64,000 nt of DNA from CAZKAP01 sp964552195 (GCA_964552195.1 CAZKFM010000008.1:66891-130890); one strand, 5' to 3'; positions 16,138-25,219 are shown, numbered from the stretch's first letter. Translations and numbers: made by a program. Notes: a model not told the origin generated them from the sequence alone.

Positions 16138-16156
16138 GTGAGTTGCGAGAACTCAC
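16138..16156. promoter_or_regulatory. Palindrome upstream of the histidine kinase gene
   Basis: GTGAGTT-gcgag-AACTCAC is a perfect 7-bp inverted repeat with a 5-nt spacer, 65 bp before the kinase ATG and not followed by a T-run. It may be an operator or an mRNA hairpin. Confidence 0.3.
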
Positions 16157-16220
16157 CTTTCTACGCGAGCACTATGAATTTTCAGGGACTGGAAACAGTT
16201 CCTTTTTCATGTGAAATTCC

Positions 16221-19028
16221 ATGGTGCACATCAACACAAACACTACTAAGTCTGACAGTTATTCTACATCCGAGATCGGACCACGGGAAGAAGAACTGCT
16301 TAGCTGTTCCCTAACTCTAAACCGGGAGGGAAAAATTGTTCGCTGGATCGAAGGAACGCTGCCCCATCTGCTGGAGAGTTGCTACGTAGGTCCCGGCGTT
16401 CTGCCCTGTATTTACAAGATTTTTGCCCCAAAGCTCAGGGAGGAGATTCAGGAATACCTGAGTACTGCCCATCGAAAGAGCAGAGCGCTTCAGTTTGCCG
16501 GGACGGCGGTAAGGTTGCTTTCGGATATTCGGATATACAGTGTAACCCTTAGGCCGTTTTTTACTGATAAGGGAGAGCACTTCATTTGTACACTCTATCC
16601 TTCCATAATCGAAGAATTGGAGAAAAATTGCTGGTCGCTTTCGGCATCCGGGCAAGTACCAGTGGGTGGTGAATACTGCTCGGTCGAACATGCGCCAAAG
16701 GAGTCGGATTGCGATCATTGTACCCTGGATTGTGAACACAAGGCAGGAAATTCCATCAGGCAGGATACGGCGGACCTGCTGTACGACCTGAATCACCTGT
16801 ACGATCAGAGCATGACCGAATTAAAGGAATCCAATAGCTTCTTAAGGCAGCTGCAGCACCATTCCCAGGTCACCAGCCTGGTTTTCGATCATAAGCTCAG
16901 ACTAAAGAAGTTTGTGCCTCAGATAGGTAATCAGGCCGGGACCAGTATTTATGACCTGGAAAATAACTTCCGGCAAGTTCTTCACGTCTTTGATTCTGTA
17001 GTAGTGAATCAGCTCTACAAAGCTGCCCGTAAGGTGAAGGTGGATAAGCGTTCACGCGGACATTTAGTAGAGGACAAACTGGGGAATCAGATTCTGGTAC
17101 GTCTTTTTCCGTTCGGAAAAACCAGGCAGACGGCTACAGAGCTGCTGCTTACCCTGACCGGTATTAACGCCATCGAAGAAGGACAGCGGGTGGAGACCCC
17201 TTCCTTGACGGGCTCGGGTTTGCTTTTCGAATCCACTCCGGATGTCTACCTCCTTTTCGACTCACGAGGGTATATACGCAACTGCAACCGCAGGGCTTTT
17301 GAGGTGTTGGGTTATCGTTCCCGTAAGGATGTCATCGGACGGCATCTGGGGGATTTCAGTGCCCCGAATAACTCCTATAAGGTAGAAGAGAAACTCAAGC
17401 AGCTCCGGAGCGGATTGTCGGTGGTCGGCCTGCACAAAATAGTTCTGGGTAAGGGCAATCGTCAAATACCCGTCGAGGTCCATGCGAATCCGGTCATTGA
17501 TGAGAAGGGAAAAATCATTTCTTACATGGCAGTTTGGAGGGATATGCGGGAGTTGAGGCGTTCCGAAACCATGGTGAGTACTCTTTTGTCGAGCTTCCCA
17601 AACAGCACGGATGATTTTTGGGACTGGGATATGGTCAAAGGCAGATATACCTCCTGCCACACTATACAGGACTGGTTTGGCTTCAGTCCGGAAGAAGTTC
17701 CAGATAGCGCCCTGGGTTGGTACAGCCTGGCCGATTCCGATGATGTCAGACGCTATAAGGAGGCGCTCAGGGCGCACATACGATCCAGAGGAAAGCGGCC
17801 CTTTTCTTTGGAGATGCGATTCCGGAATAAAAACGGAAGTACCGTATATGTGTTCTTCCGGGGAAGGGTAGTGGACTGGTCGCCCAAAGGAAGGCCGCTG
17901 AGGATGATGGGCACACAAGTGGACATTTCCCACTTGAACCAGGTGCCCGAACTCGAGCAGAAACTCTACGAGAAGAATCGCGCGTTCGACGAGATTATGG
18001 AGAGTACGCTGTCCGGTTACTGGGACTGGAATTTCGAGACGGGAGTGGAGTACATGAGTTCCACCTTCAAGCGTATGTTTGGCTACAATGAAGAGGAAAT
18101 GCCCGACCGGCCCGAGTCCTGGCAGCGCATTATTCATCCCGAAGACCTGAAGACCCTTTGGAAGAATTTCGAACTGCATGCTCAGAGCAGGGGCAGTATA
18201 CCCTTTGAGAATGAACTCAGGTTTTACCACAAGAATGGACATATTGTGTGGGTCTGGTGTCGTGGCAAGGTGGTGGAATGGAATAAGGAGGGGAATCCCA
18301 TCCGTATGATTGGCAGTCACACCGATATCACGCGACTGAAAAATCTGGACCAGACCAATAAAGAACTGGAACGCTTCGCGTATATCGCCAGTCATGATTT
18401 GCAGGAGCCTCTGCGCACCATCAGCGATTTTAGTCACCTTCTCCGGGACGAATACGGAGGCCGACTCAATGAGGAGGCCCTGATGTATATCGATTTCATT
18501 AGTAAATCCGCCGAGCAAATGAGTACGCTGGTCCGGGATATCCTGACCTATTCCAGGTCGACCGGTCAGACGACCAAAGAGCGCGTCGATCTGAATGAAA
18601 TCTGCAAGCGTACCCTGATGAACCAGTTCTCTGTAATCAACGAGAAGCAGGCGGAAATCGAATCGGATGCCCTTCCGGTAGTCTTCGGTAATGAGACGGA
18701 ACTCTTCTCTCTGTTCATGAACATGATCGGAAATGCGCTTAAGTTCAACCAGCCTGGCCGGCCTCCCCGCATCCGGATTTCGGCCACCACCACGCCTACT
18801 CACTGGAAAATCAGCTTCAGGGATCAGGGTATTGGCATAGCCGATGAGGATCAGGAGCGTATTTTCGAGATCTTTCAGCGGCTGCACAATCGGGAAGACT
18901 ACGAAGGCAATGGGATTGGCCTGGCGCATTGTCTGAGGATTGCCCAGAACCACGGAGGAACCATCGAGGTGCAATCCGAGAAAAATAAAGGGAGCGAATT
19001 TGTCGTTTCCATAAGTAAGTCTGAATAA
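16221..19028 (+). CDS. Multi-PAS sensor histidine kinase
   Basis: This 935-residue cytoplasmic kinase has no membrane segments. An N-terminal region of ~330 residues contains a compact cysteine cluster: C153, C164, C167 and C171 with H166 and H173. At least three PAS/PAC modules follow at about 335-440, 455-575 and 590-710, the last two closely similar (WDWD / WDWNFETG). The HisKA phospho-acceptor is His725 (SHDLQEPLR), and the HATPase domain has NALKFNQ and GIGLAHC. The next gene, 10 bp downstream, encodes a stand-alone receiver protein, its probable partner. The organisation resembles cyanobacterial phytochrome-type kinases with Rcp1-like receivers, but no chromophore domain is visible. Confidence 0.93.
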   Translation: MVHINTNTTKSDSYSTSEIGPREEELLSCSLTLNREGKIVRWIEGTLPHLLESCYVGPGVLPCIYKIFAPKLREEIQEYLSTAHRKSRALQFAGTAVRLLSDIRIYSVTLRPFFTDKGEHFICTLYPSIIEELEKNCWSLSASGQVPVGGEYCSVEHAPKESDCDHCTLDCEHKAGNSIRQDTADLLYDLNHLYDQSMTELKESNSFLRQLQHHSQVTSLVFDHKLRLKKFVPQIGNQAGTSIYDLENNFRQVLHVFDSVVVNQLYKAARKVKVDKRSRGHLVEDKLGNQILVRLFPFGKTRQTATELLLTLTGINAIEEGQRVETPSLTGSGLLFESTPDVYLLFDSRGYIRNCNRRAFEVLGYRSRKDVIGRHLGDFSAPNNSYKVEEKLKQLRSGLSVVGLHKIVLGKGNRQIPVEVHANPVIDEKGKIISYMAVWRDMRELRRSETMVSTLLSSFPNSTDDFWDWDMVKGRYTSCHTIQDWFGFSPEEVPDSALGWYSLADSDDVRRYKEALRAHIRSRGKRPFSLEMRFRNKNGSTVYVFFRGRVVDWSPKGRPLRMMGTQVDISHLNQVPELEQKLYEKNRAFDEIMESTLSGYWDWNFETGVEYMSSTFKRMFGYNEEEMPDRPESWQRIIHPEDLKTLWKNFELHAQSRGSIPFENELRFYHKNGHIVWVWCRGKVVEWNKEGNPIRMIGSHTDITRLKNLDQTNKELERFAYIASHDLQEPLRTISDFSHLLRDEYGGRLNEEALMYIDFISKSAEQMSTLVRDILTYSRSTGQTTKERVDLNEICKRTLMNQFSVINEKQAEIESDALPVVFGNETELFSLFMNMIGNALKFNQPGRPPRIRISATTTPTHWKISFRDQGIGIADEDQERIFEIFQRLHNREDYEGNGIGLAHCLRIAQNHGGTIEVQSEKNKGSEFVVSISKSE

Positions 19029-19038
19029 ACACCTGGAT

Positions 19039-19470
19039 TTGGAAAAGCTGAGGATTCTTTTGCTGGATGATGTTAAGCCTACCAATTACATACATAAGAA
19101 GTATCTCGAACATACCCTGGAGCATGTTGGAGTCACGTATTTTCAGAAGGGCATAGATGCTTTGGAGTACCTGGAAAGTGTCGATCCTGCCAAATATCCG
19201 CATTGGGTATTCGTGGATATCAACATGCCCAGCATGAATTGCTGGACGTTTTTCGAAAACTGGATTGAACGCTCCCTTCCCATACCCGAGAGAACCCGTA
19301 TTTATATACTGACTACATCCATTACACCCGGAGATCAGATACGCAGGCAGAACTACGAGTTCATACGTGACATACTGTACAAACCCCTGAACCCCGATAT
19401 TATAGAGAAAGTGTATCGAGAGTATCAGGCAGAAACCGGTTTTCGTAAACTTAACCCCAGCATTCGCTGA
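19039..19470 (+). CDS. Single-domain response regulator
   Basis: This 143-residue receiver domain begins at a TTG codon (19039). Acidic pocket residues are D10/D11, the phospho-acceptor is Asp60 (VFVDINMPS) and the conserved Lys is K115 (LYKPLNP). There is no output domain, so it must signal by protein contact or phosphotransfer. It directly follows the PAS histidine kinase and is surely co-transcribed with it. Confidence 0.92.
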   Translation: MEKLRILLLDDVKPTNYIHKKYLEHTLEHVGVTYFQKGIDALEYLESVDPAKYPHWVFVDINMPSMNCWTFFENWIERSLPIPERTRIYILTTSITPGDQIRRQNYEFIRDILYKPLNPDIIEKVYREYQAETGFRKLNPSIR

Positions 19471-19537
19471 TATACGGCCCTTTTCGTCCCCACAAGCAGT
19501 AGCCGGAATTAAACGTGCAATAGAAGTTTTTTTACCG

Positions 19538-19545
19538 TAATTTTG
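19538..19545 (+). promoter_or_regulatory. -7 box for the QueD-like gene
   Basis: TAATTTTG is an exact TAnnTTTG match ending 8 nt before the ATG at 19554. A transcript starting here would have almost no 5' leader. Confidence 0.5.
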
Positions 19546-19553
19546 CCCGAATT

Positions 19554-19961
19554 ATGAAGGTGATCGTCTGTAGGAAAGCCCATTTCAATGCTGCCCATCG
19601 TCTTCACAATCCGGCCTGGTCGGATGAGAAGAACCGGGAGGTTTTCGGAAAATGCAACAGCCCGAATTACCACGGGCATAATTTCGACCTGGAGGTGCGT
19701 ATACGTGGTGATGTCAATCCGGAAACAGGGTTCGTCATCGATATGCTCGAACTGGGACAGATCGTTAAAGACGAGGTCGAGGAGCGATTCGACCATAAAA
19801 ACCTAAATCTGGATTGCCCCGAGTTTGAAGGCAAATTGGCCTCGGCGGAGAATCTGGCCGAAATCATTTACGGGATCATGAAGCAGCGGCTTTCTCAATT
19901 CGAGGTCCGCATCAGCCTGTACGAGACCGCGAAAAACTCGGTGGAACTGGGAGACTGGTAG
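19554..19961 (+). CDS. 6-pyruvoyl/6-carboxytetrahydropterin synthase family protein (QueD-like)
   Basis: This 135-residue enzyme has the zinc-binding histidines His15 (AHFNAAHRL), His40 and His42 (NYHGHN), the catalytic Cys34 (GKCNSPNYHGH), and late-fold residues LYETAKNSVE. The family converts 7,8-dihydroneopterin triphosphate either to carboxytetrahydropterin for queuosine synthesis or to pyruvoyltetrahydropterin. The motif does not settle which, though QueD is the usual bacterial role. No other queuosine genes are adjacent. Confidence 0.88.
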   Translation: MKVIVCRKAHFNAAHRLHNPAWSDEKNREVFGKCNSPNYHGHNFDLEVRIRGDVNPETGFVIDMLELGQIVKDEVEERFDHKNLNLDCPEFEGKLASAENLAEIIYGIMKQRLSQFEVRISLYETAKNSVELGDW

Positions 19962-19982
19962 TCCAATCGCCGGGAATATAAT

Positions 19983-20057
19983 GGAGTATTAGCTCAGTTG
20001 GTTTAGAGCACTGTCTTGACAGGGCAGGGGTCACTGGTTCGAACCCAGTATACTCCA
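19983..20057 (+). tRNA. tRNA-Val (GAC)
   Basis: The cloverleaf has a 7-bp acceptor stem (ggagtat / atactcc), D-arm gctcagttggtttagagc, an anticodon loop ttGACag closed by ctgtc/ggcag, and the T-loop ggttcgaacc. No CCA is encoded. The anticodon GAC reads Val codons. Confidence 0.92.
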
Positions 20058-20067
20058 CATCAAGCAG

Positions 20068-20098
20068 AAAAACCGCATCGGAAACGATGCGGTTTTTG
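20068..20098 (+). terminator. Strong intrinsic terminator after tRNA-Val
   Basis: A 13-bp perfect stem (AAAAACCGCATCG / CGATGCGGTTTTT) with a GAAA tetraloop. The A/T ends make it usable on both strands. Confidence 0.85.
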
Positions 20099-20136
20099 CG
20101 TTTATGAAGATCCGAAGCCTGCTTCGGAATCTGGAG

Positions 20137-20520
20137 AAACGCAAAAACCGTACAGCGCGTTTAGCGCTGGTTTTTCTATTTGCAGGAGCGGATTTCATCT
20201 GGACGCACCGAGCGTTAGCGAGGTGAATCCAGTAATCGCTCCGGTTTTTCTATTTGCAGGAGCGGATTTCATCTGGACGCACCGAGCGTTAGCGAGGTGA
20301 ATCCAGTAATCGCTCCGGTTTTTCTATTTGCAGGAGCGGATTTCATCTGGACGCACCGAGCGTTAGCGAGGNNNNNNNNNNNNNNNNNNNNNNNNNNNNN
20401 NNNNNNNNNNNNNNNNNNNNNNNNNNNNNNNNNNNNNNNNNNNNNNNNNNNNNNNNNNNNNNNNNNNNNNNATTTGCAGGAGCGGATTTCACCTGGACGC
20501 ACCGAGCGTTAGCGAGGTGA
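20137..20520. repeat. 74-bp tandem intergenic repeat array with assembly gap
   Basis: Units starting TGCAGGAGCGG recur at 20181, 20255 and 20329, a 74-bp period, with another copy at 20475. Each unit is itself an imperfect inverted repeat (GGAGCGGATT to AATCGCTCC, CTGGA to TCCAG, CACC to GGTG) and can fold into a long hairpin. A related hairpin (AAAAACC ... GGTTTTT around an AGCGC stem) precedes the array at about 20141-20175. The true copy number is unknown because of the gap. The last unit supplies the 3' end of murF. Confidence 0.85.
20372..20471. other. Assembly gap (100 N)
   Basis: Exactly 100 N inside the tandem repeat, a default scaffold-gap length. The real size is unknown. Confidence 0.98.
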
Positions 20521-21795
20521 ATCCAGCACATCCAATACCCGCTCCAGCTTCATGGCCCGGGAACCTTTGATAAGTATCAGAGAATCTTCAGGAAGCTCAT
20601 GAACCATATGGGAATCCCTGAACTCCTCGAAGTTTGCAAACTGCCTGTGACGGCTTTTGACCTCCTGAAAAAACGGGCCGATCAGAAATGCGGTATGGAT
20701 GCGCTCATCTTCCAGTAAATCCCCCATACTTTGATGTTCCTTTATACTGTCTTCTCCCAGTTCCAGCATATCACCCAATATGGCGACCCTCGTCTCGGCT
20801 TGGGTGGTCAACAAGCTTTCGATGGCCGCGGCCATGCTGCTCGGGTTGGCATTATAAGCATCGAGTAGTACGGTATAGGAACCTTTCTTCATAATCTGAG
20901 ACCGCATGTTATCCGGCAGGTAGGATTCTATGGCCCCTTTGATCCGTTCCAGGGGCACGTTAAAATAGCGGCCAATCAGGGCAGCCATGGCACAGTTATA
21001 GAAATTAAAAGCTCCGGGCAGCTGGCTCCGTATCTCGATACCTTCAAGTTGAAGTGACACCGGTCCCTCCTTTTCGAGGCGTTCGATCCGGTAGAAATCA
21101 GGATTGTCGTGTTCCGTATACCCGATCTTATGTACGTAGTCGGCTAGTTTTTCCTGCTGAATCGGATCGTCGGCCCGCATGAACACGTGCCTTTTATGGG
21201 CCTTCAGAAATTCGAACAACTCGCTCTTACCTTTGATCACCCCTTCGACACCTCCGAAGCCCTCGAGATGAGCTTTTCCGTAATTGGTGATCAGGCCTAA
21301 GTCCGGCTCGGCTATGGCTGAGAGTGAGGCGATCTCTCCCTGGTGGTTGGCCCCCATCTCGACGACCAAATACTCGGTCTCTTTCTTCAAGGATAGCAGG
21401 GTTAGCGGTACACCTATGTGATTGTTGAGGTTTCCCTGGGTCGACTGGGTCTTGTAGGTCGTAGATAATACGGCCGTAATCAGCTCCTTGGTGGTCGTTT
21501 TCCCGTTGCTACCCGTAAGTGCTATGACCCGGGCCGGCATCTGACGACGGTGATGGGTGCCGAGGTCCTGTAAAGTCTTAAGCACATCTTCAACGAAGTA
21601 CATGCCGGGCTTTCCCTGCAAGTCCCTTCGGTCCACGACGGCTGCTCTTGCTCCTGCCTCCAGCGCCTTTGAAGCGTAGGAGTTCCCGTCGAAATTCGGA
21701 CCCTTAAGAGCGAAAAAGAGTTGACCGGAGAGCAGTTTACGTGTGTCTGTGCAAACGCCCGTACTATCCTGATAAAGTGCATATAGTTCCTCCAT
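20509..21795 (-). CDS. murF: UDP-N-acetylmuramoyl-tripeptide--D-alanyl-D-alanine ligase
   Basis: This 428-residue Mur ligase adds D-Ala-D-Ala to the UDP-MurNAc tripeptide in cytoplasmic peptidoglycan precursor synthesis. It has the MurF N-terminal domain (VCTDTRKLLSGQLFFALKGPNFDGNSY), the ATP loop TGSNGKTTTKE (about 94-104), NNHIGVP, VEMGANHQGEI and the C-terminal DAYNANPSSMAAAI. Length is normal. The final residues DSPR and the stop codon come from the adjoining 74-bp repeat, so the repeat has invaded the last codons of the gene. It lies downstream of gldJ on the same strand, with a terminator between them. Confidence 0.95.
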   Translation of the reverse strand: MEELYALYQDSTGVCTDTRKLLSGQLFFALKGPNFDGNSYASKALEAGARAAVVDRRDLQGKPGMYFVEDVLKTLQDLGTHHRRQMPARVIALTGSNGKTTTKELITAVLSTTYKTQSTQGNLNNHIGVPLTLLSLKKETEYLVVEMGANHQGEIASLSAIAEPDLGLITNYGKAHLEGFGGVEGVIKGKSELFEFLKAHKRHVFMRADDPIQQEKLADYVHKIGYTEHDNPDFYRIERLEKEGPVSLQLEGIEIRSQLPGAFNFYNCAMAALIGRYFNVPLERIKGAIESYLPDNMRSQIMKKGSYTVLLDAYNANPSSMAAAIESLLTTQAETRVAILGDMLELGEDSIKEHQSMGDLLEDERIHTAFLIGPFFQEVKSRHRQFANFEEFRDSHMVHELPEDSLILIKGSRAMKLERVLDVLDSPR

Positions 21796-21859
21796 ACCGC
21801 TAAGTTACGGTCCAATCGATTATGAACTCAAGGGCTGTAAGAAGGCGCAACACAGAAAA

Positions 21860-21906
21860 ATCCCCCTGACATCGGCTTAACCGGCAGCAGGGGGATCATT
21901 TCATGC
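21860..21906 (-). terminator. Intrinsic terminator of gldJ
   Basis: Arms ATCCCCCTG (21860-21868) and CAGGGGGAT (21898-21906). On the minus strand a T-run follows the stem. Confidence 0.75.
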
Positions 21907-21921
21907 AAATGAATATTGAAA

Positions 21922-23565
21922 TTAACGCACTTTCTTATGTCGTATGGTCTTATTCTTAGTCTTGGATTTCGATCCTATCCTGGAAACTGCACATCGGAAA
22001 CCGATGTCGTCAGTGGCCAGATACTGCGGAAGGAATCGGCGCTGAGCCGGATCCAGCCAGTAGGCCCGGTCCCTCCAGGATCCTCCTTTATACACCCGAA
22101 CCTCATTGCTGATCAGGGTAGTTCGCGTGTTGGACTCATCGTATTTCCGTATAATGTTGCCATCTTCGTCTCTTTCTACGCTAAATTCCGGTGCATCGTA
22201 CATGGAACCCTTGTCGTCTCCGTATGCATTGGGAGTACTCATGGGGTCCCCATCCCGGTAGCCACGGTTGTCACTGCGGTCGAAATTGGTCCTCAGGAAG
22301 GTTTCTTCTTCACCGACGGGAACCATCTTGATTTCTCCGGGCAGGTTGACGGCTACCACTCGTCCATTGGGCAGGGTATCGTAGACGATTTCGTCTTTGA
22401 GCACCTGGACCTTGCCGTCTTTTCCAATGGCTTTCTTGCTGTAGACATTGCCCCGATAGTAGTTGAAATCACTGATTTCGTCGTCGATGATCGGACGATA
22501 CACATCGGCCACCCATTCATTCACATTACCGGCCATGTCGTAAAGCCCGAAGTCGTTGGGATTATAACTTCCCACTTCATTCGTGATATCCGCTCCATCG
22601 TCGGACCATCCGGCAATACCGCCGTAATCACCCTTGCCCTGCTTGAAGTTTGCAAGCTGGTCTCCTCTTCCGACACGCTGTCCGTTACGCGTGTATTCTC
22701 CTTCCCATGGATATTTTTTCCTACCGCGGTAGTTGTTGTACTCGCGTGAACCGATGAGTGCCTGAGCAGCATATTCCCACTCCGTTTCGGTAGGCAGACG
22801 ATACTCGGGAGAAATGATTCCGCTTCCCCGCTTTGCGAATACACTTATGGAATCTTTCTTGCGATTCCCCTGAACGGAATCGATCATACCTCCGTAAACC
22901 GATCCGGGATTGTTCAGGTAGGCCTCGGTGCTGAATGTACCTTCTATTTCACCGGTCTGCGGCATATATCGGGTACCTTTCTCCAGGAAGCCCTCACGCT
23001 CCAGGATTAATTCATTGACCCGGTCGGTTCGCCACTCGGCATACTGAGTGGCCTGAATCCAGTTTACACCGACCACAGGATACTGAGCGAAACCGGGGTG
23101 ACGGAGATAATTGTTCGTCATGGTCTCGTTAAAGCCCAGTCGATTTCTCCACACCAGGGTATCGGGCAGCGCGCCCAGGTAAATATTGGTGTATTTCGGA
23201 TCCTCGGGCGGATATACTTTCTTGATCCAATCCAGATACTCCATGTACATCTGATTGGTCACTTCGGTTTCGTCAATATAAAAGGACTGCACGTGTTGCT
23301 GCGTAGGGGAGTTGTTCCAGTCGTGCATGATGTCGTCCTGTACCTTTCCCTTAACGAAAGTTCCCCCTTCAATGAATACCGTTCCCGGAGGTGTCTCTTG
23401 GTCCTTGTAGTCCGAATTGTACTGGAAACCTCCCTCCTTGGCATTGATCTTCCATCCGGTAGCCCGGGAAACGTTCTTGGAAGAAAGAGACGAGGACTTT
23501 GAACAGCTGGTAATCGTTCCTGCGATCAGGGCGCAGATCAAAAGCAATGTTCCGTAATTTTTCAT
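21922..23565 (-). CDS. gldJ: Gliding motility lipoprotein GldJ
   Basis: This 547-residue lipoprotein starts at the ATG at 23565 (MKNYGTLLLICALIAGTITSC) and has a lipobox ending in TSC. The rest is an FGE-sulfatase-like fold: GTVFIEGGTFVKG, IDETEVTNQMYMEYLDW, YRLPTETEWEYAAQ, LYDMAGNVNEWVADVYRP and a C-terminal GGSWRDRAYW ... DDIGFRCA. The C-terminal basic tail is also typical. GldJ is an outer-membrane-associated component required for gliding and type IX secretion in Flavobacterium. Its place between murF and porV supports the call. Although it shares the FGE fold with the DGR target, it shows no TR-like sequence. Confidence 0.93.
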   Translation of the reverse strand: MKNYGTLLLICALIAGTITSCSKSSSLSSKNVSRATGWKINAKEGGFQYNSDYKDQETPPGTVFIEGGTFVKGKVQDDIMHDWNNSPTQQHVQSFYIDETEVTNQMYMEYLDWIKKVYPPEDPKYTNIYLGALPDTLVWRNRLGFNETMTNNYLRHPGFAQYPVVGVNWIQATQYAEWRTDRVNELILEREGFLEKGTRYMPQTGEIEGTFSTEAYLNNPGSVYGGMIDSVQGNRKKDSISVFAKRGSGIISPEYRLPTETEWEYAAQALIGSREYNNYRGRKKYPWEGEYTRNGQRVGRGDQLANFKQGKGDYGGIAGWSDDGADITNEVGSYNPNDFGLYDMAGNVNEWVADVYRPIIDDEISDFNYYRGNVYSKKAIGKDGKVQVLKDEIVYDTLPNGRVVAVNLPGEIKMVPVGEEETFLRTNFDRSDNRGYRDGDPMSTPNAYGDDKGSMYDAPEFSVERDEDGNIIRKYDESNTRTTLISNEVRVYKGGSWRDRAYWLDPAQRRFLPQYLATDDIGFRCAVSRIGSKSKTKNKTIRHKKVR

Positions 23566-23898
23566 AACTGGCATAATTGCAGAGAGCCTGAGCGTTCTCG
23601 TGCCAACAGGCGTTTTAACGTTATTTGATTCAAATAGCACTGTCTTCAGAACGCGAATTAACGCTAATTAGTATGTACAAATGAAATAATCGAAAATTTA
23701 AATTTCAGGAAAACCAATTCGAGCCTTTAATTTGTATTTTCGACCGGATTTGAATATTTGAAACCGACCAATTTGTAGGTGAAAACATACTTTTCGTCGA
23801 ATAGAAATAAGAAACAACGATAAAGAGCGTTTCCTGATTGTTGAGCACTTAAATTTGGTTTCTTGAATTTTACCATGCAACCCCTTAAATACGAGAAA
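23566..23898. promoter_or_regulatory. Divergent intergenic region gldJ / porV with porV -7 box
   Basis: This 333-bp AT-rich region contains no gene that I can support. TAAATTTG at 23850-23857 is an exact -7 box match for porV, which would give a leader of about 35 nt. I found no convincing box for gldJ. Confidence 0.5.
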
Positions 23899-25047
23899 AT
23901 GAAAAGATTATTTGCGCTCCTTCTTGTAGCTATCTCATTGCCAGCTATGGCGCAGGTGACCCCGGCGGAGCGGACCATAACCACGGCTGTGCCCTTCCTG
24001 ACCATTTCTTCTGATGCGCGAGCCTCCGGTTTGGGTGATCAGGGTGTAGCCACTCCGGTAGATGCGTTTATCAACCAGTGGAATCCCGCTAAAGCAGCCT
24101 TCGCGGAGCGACAAATGTCCGTTGGTATTTCCTACACGCCTTACCTGGAAAGCCTGGTCAATGATGTATCCTTGTTAAGTGCAGGATATTCCAATAAAAT
24201 TAACGACCGATCTGCCTTTTCCGTAGGACTGCGGTATTTCGGTCTCGGGGTCATTGAATTCCGTCAGACGATCGATCAGCAGGCTACCGAGGTAAAGCCC
24301 AACGAGTTTGCCCTGGAAGGATCCTATGCACTCAAACTGAGCGAGACTTTTTCCATGGCCGTGGGTGGACGATTCATCAGTTCGAATCTACGCTTTCAGC
24401 AGGCTGGAGCTGATTCCCAGGCAGGTAATGCCTTTGCTGTAGACGTGGCGGGTTACTATCAGTCACAGGAAATTGCCTACAACAGCTTTAGCGGAATCTG
24501 GAGGGCTGGCTTCAACGTATCCAATCTGGGTGGTAAACTTTCTTATGGAGAGGCCTCTCAGGAAAACTTCCTGCCCACAAACCTGAAGTTCGGGGGAGGT
24601 TTCGACTTCATATTCGATGCCGATAATAAATTAGGAGTCTATACCGAATTCAATAAGTTACTGGTTCCCACGCCTCGGGATTTCGACGGAGACGGTGACA
24701 TCGATTCCGAAGACCGGGATGAATACAACAACATCAGCTTCTTCAACGGGATCTTTCAGTCCTTTACGGATGCACCGGATGGCCTGAGCGAAGAATTCCA
24801 GGAGTTCACGGTATCGCTCGGAGCGGAATACACCTATCAGGATGCCTTCAAACTACGGGCAGGCTATTTCAACGAAGCCGCCGAGAAGGGTTCACGAAAG
24901 TTCTTCACTCTGGGTGCAGGTTTTGAATTCAAGGCTGCTCAGATCGATCTGTCGTATCTGTTCTCCACCTCTGCGGTTCGCAACCCTCTGGAGAATACCC
25001 TGCGTTTCTCCGTGTCCTTTAACCTGGGACGGGAATACGAGAACTAG
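23899..25047 (+). CDS. porV: Type IX secretion outer-membrane protein PorV (LptO)
   Basis: This is a 382-residue protein when started at the ATG at 23899, which begins the signal peptide MKRLFALLLVAISLPAMAQ. The mature part is a FadL-like barrel with the family's opening TAVPFLTISSDARASGLGDQGVATPVDAF. It ends in alternating strands (TLRFSVSFNLGREYEN). PorV shuttles type IX cargo from the translocon to the attachment complex and is needed for C-terminal-signal processing. It is divergent from gldJ, the usual linkage in this family of bacteria, and is closed by a strong terminator. Confidence 0.93.
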   Translation: MKRLFALLLVAISLPAMAQVTPAERTITTAVPFLTISSDARASGLGDQGVATPVDAFINQWNPAKAAFAERQMSVGISYTPYLESLVNDVSLLSAGYSNKINDRSAFSVGLRYFGLGVIEFRQTIDQQATEVKPNEFALEGSYALKLSETFSMAVGGRFISSNLRFQQAGADSQAGNAFAVDVAGYYQSQEIAYNSFSGIWRAGFNVSNLGGKLSYGEASQENFLPTNLKFGGGFDFIFDADNKLGVYTEFNKLLVPTPRDFDGDGDIDSEDRDEYNNISFFNGIFQSFTDAPDGLSEEFQEFTVSLGAEYTYQDAFKLRAGYFNEAAEKGSRKFFTLGAGFEFKAAQIDLSYLFSTSAVRNPLENTLRFSVSFNLGREYEN

Positions 25048-25071
25048 AATCACAACTTAAACGTATACAGG

Positions 25072-25105
25072 ACCCTGATGGTCAAAGACCATCAGGGTTT
25101 TTTTA
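25072..25105 (+). terminator. Intrinsic terminator of porV
   Basis: A 12-bp perfect stem, ACCCTGATGGTC / GACCATCAGGGT, with an AAA loop, followed by seven T. Confidence 0.9.
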
Positions 25106-25211
25106 TTCCAGAAATCACGGGGATTCGGCATTGCGGTTCCCATTTTCAGGAGTCAGTCCGGTATTCTGGGAACTCTCTTCGATAATACCCGGGAATAAAC
25201 CCGATTATCTT

Positions 25212-25219
25212 TATTTTTG
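25212..25219 (+). promoter_or_regulatory. -7 box for pdhA
   Basis: TATTTTTG matches TAnnTTTG exactly, 35 bp before the pdhA ATG. Confidence 0.45.

Noticed and set aside
17262..19085. 607-codon minus-strand frame opposite the histidine kinase
   Set aside because: It lies antisense to a strongly supported kinase gene and shows no domain. It reflects codon bias of the sense gene.
20181..20520. CRISPR array
   Set aside because: The 74-bp units are directly joined with no unique spacers, and there are no cas genes. It is a simple tandem repeat.
20269..20531. Reading frames running through the N gap
   Set aside because: They consist of repeat sequence and unknown bases.
21922..23565. GldJ as a second DGR target
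   Set aside because: It shares the FGE fold, but its C-terminal nucleotide sequence shows no match to the TR or the IMH region.
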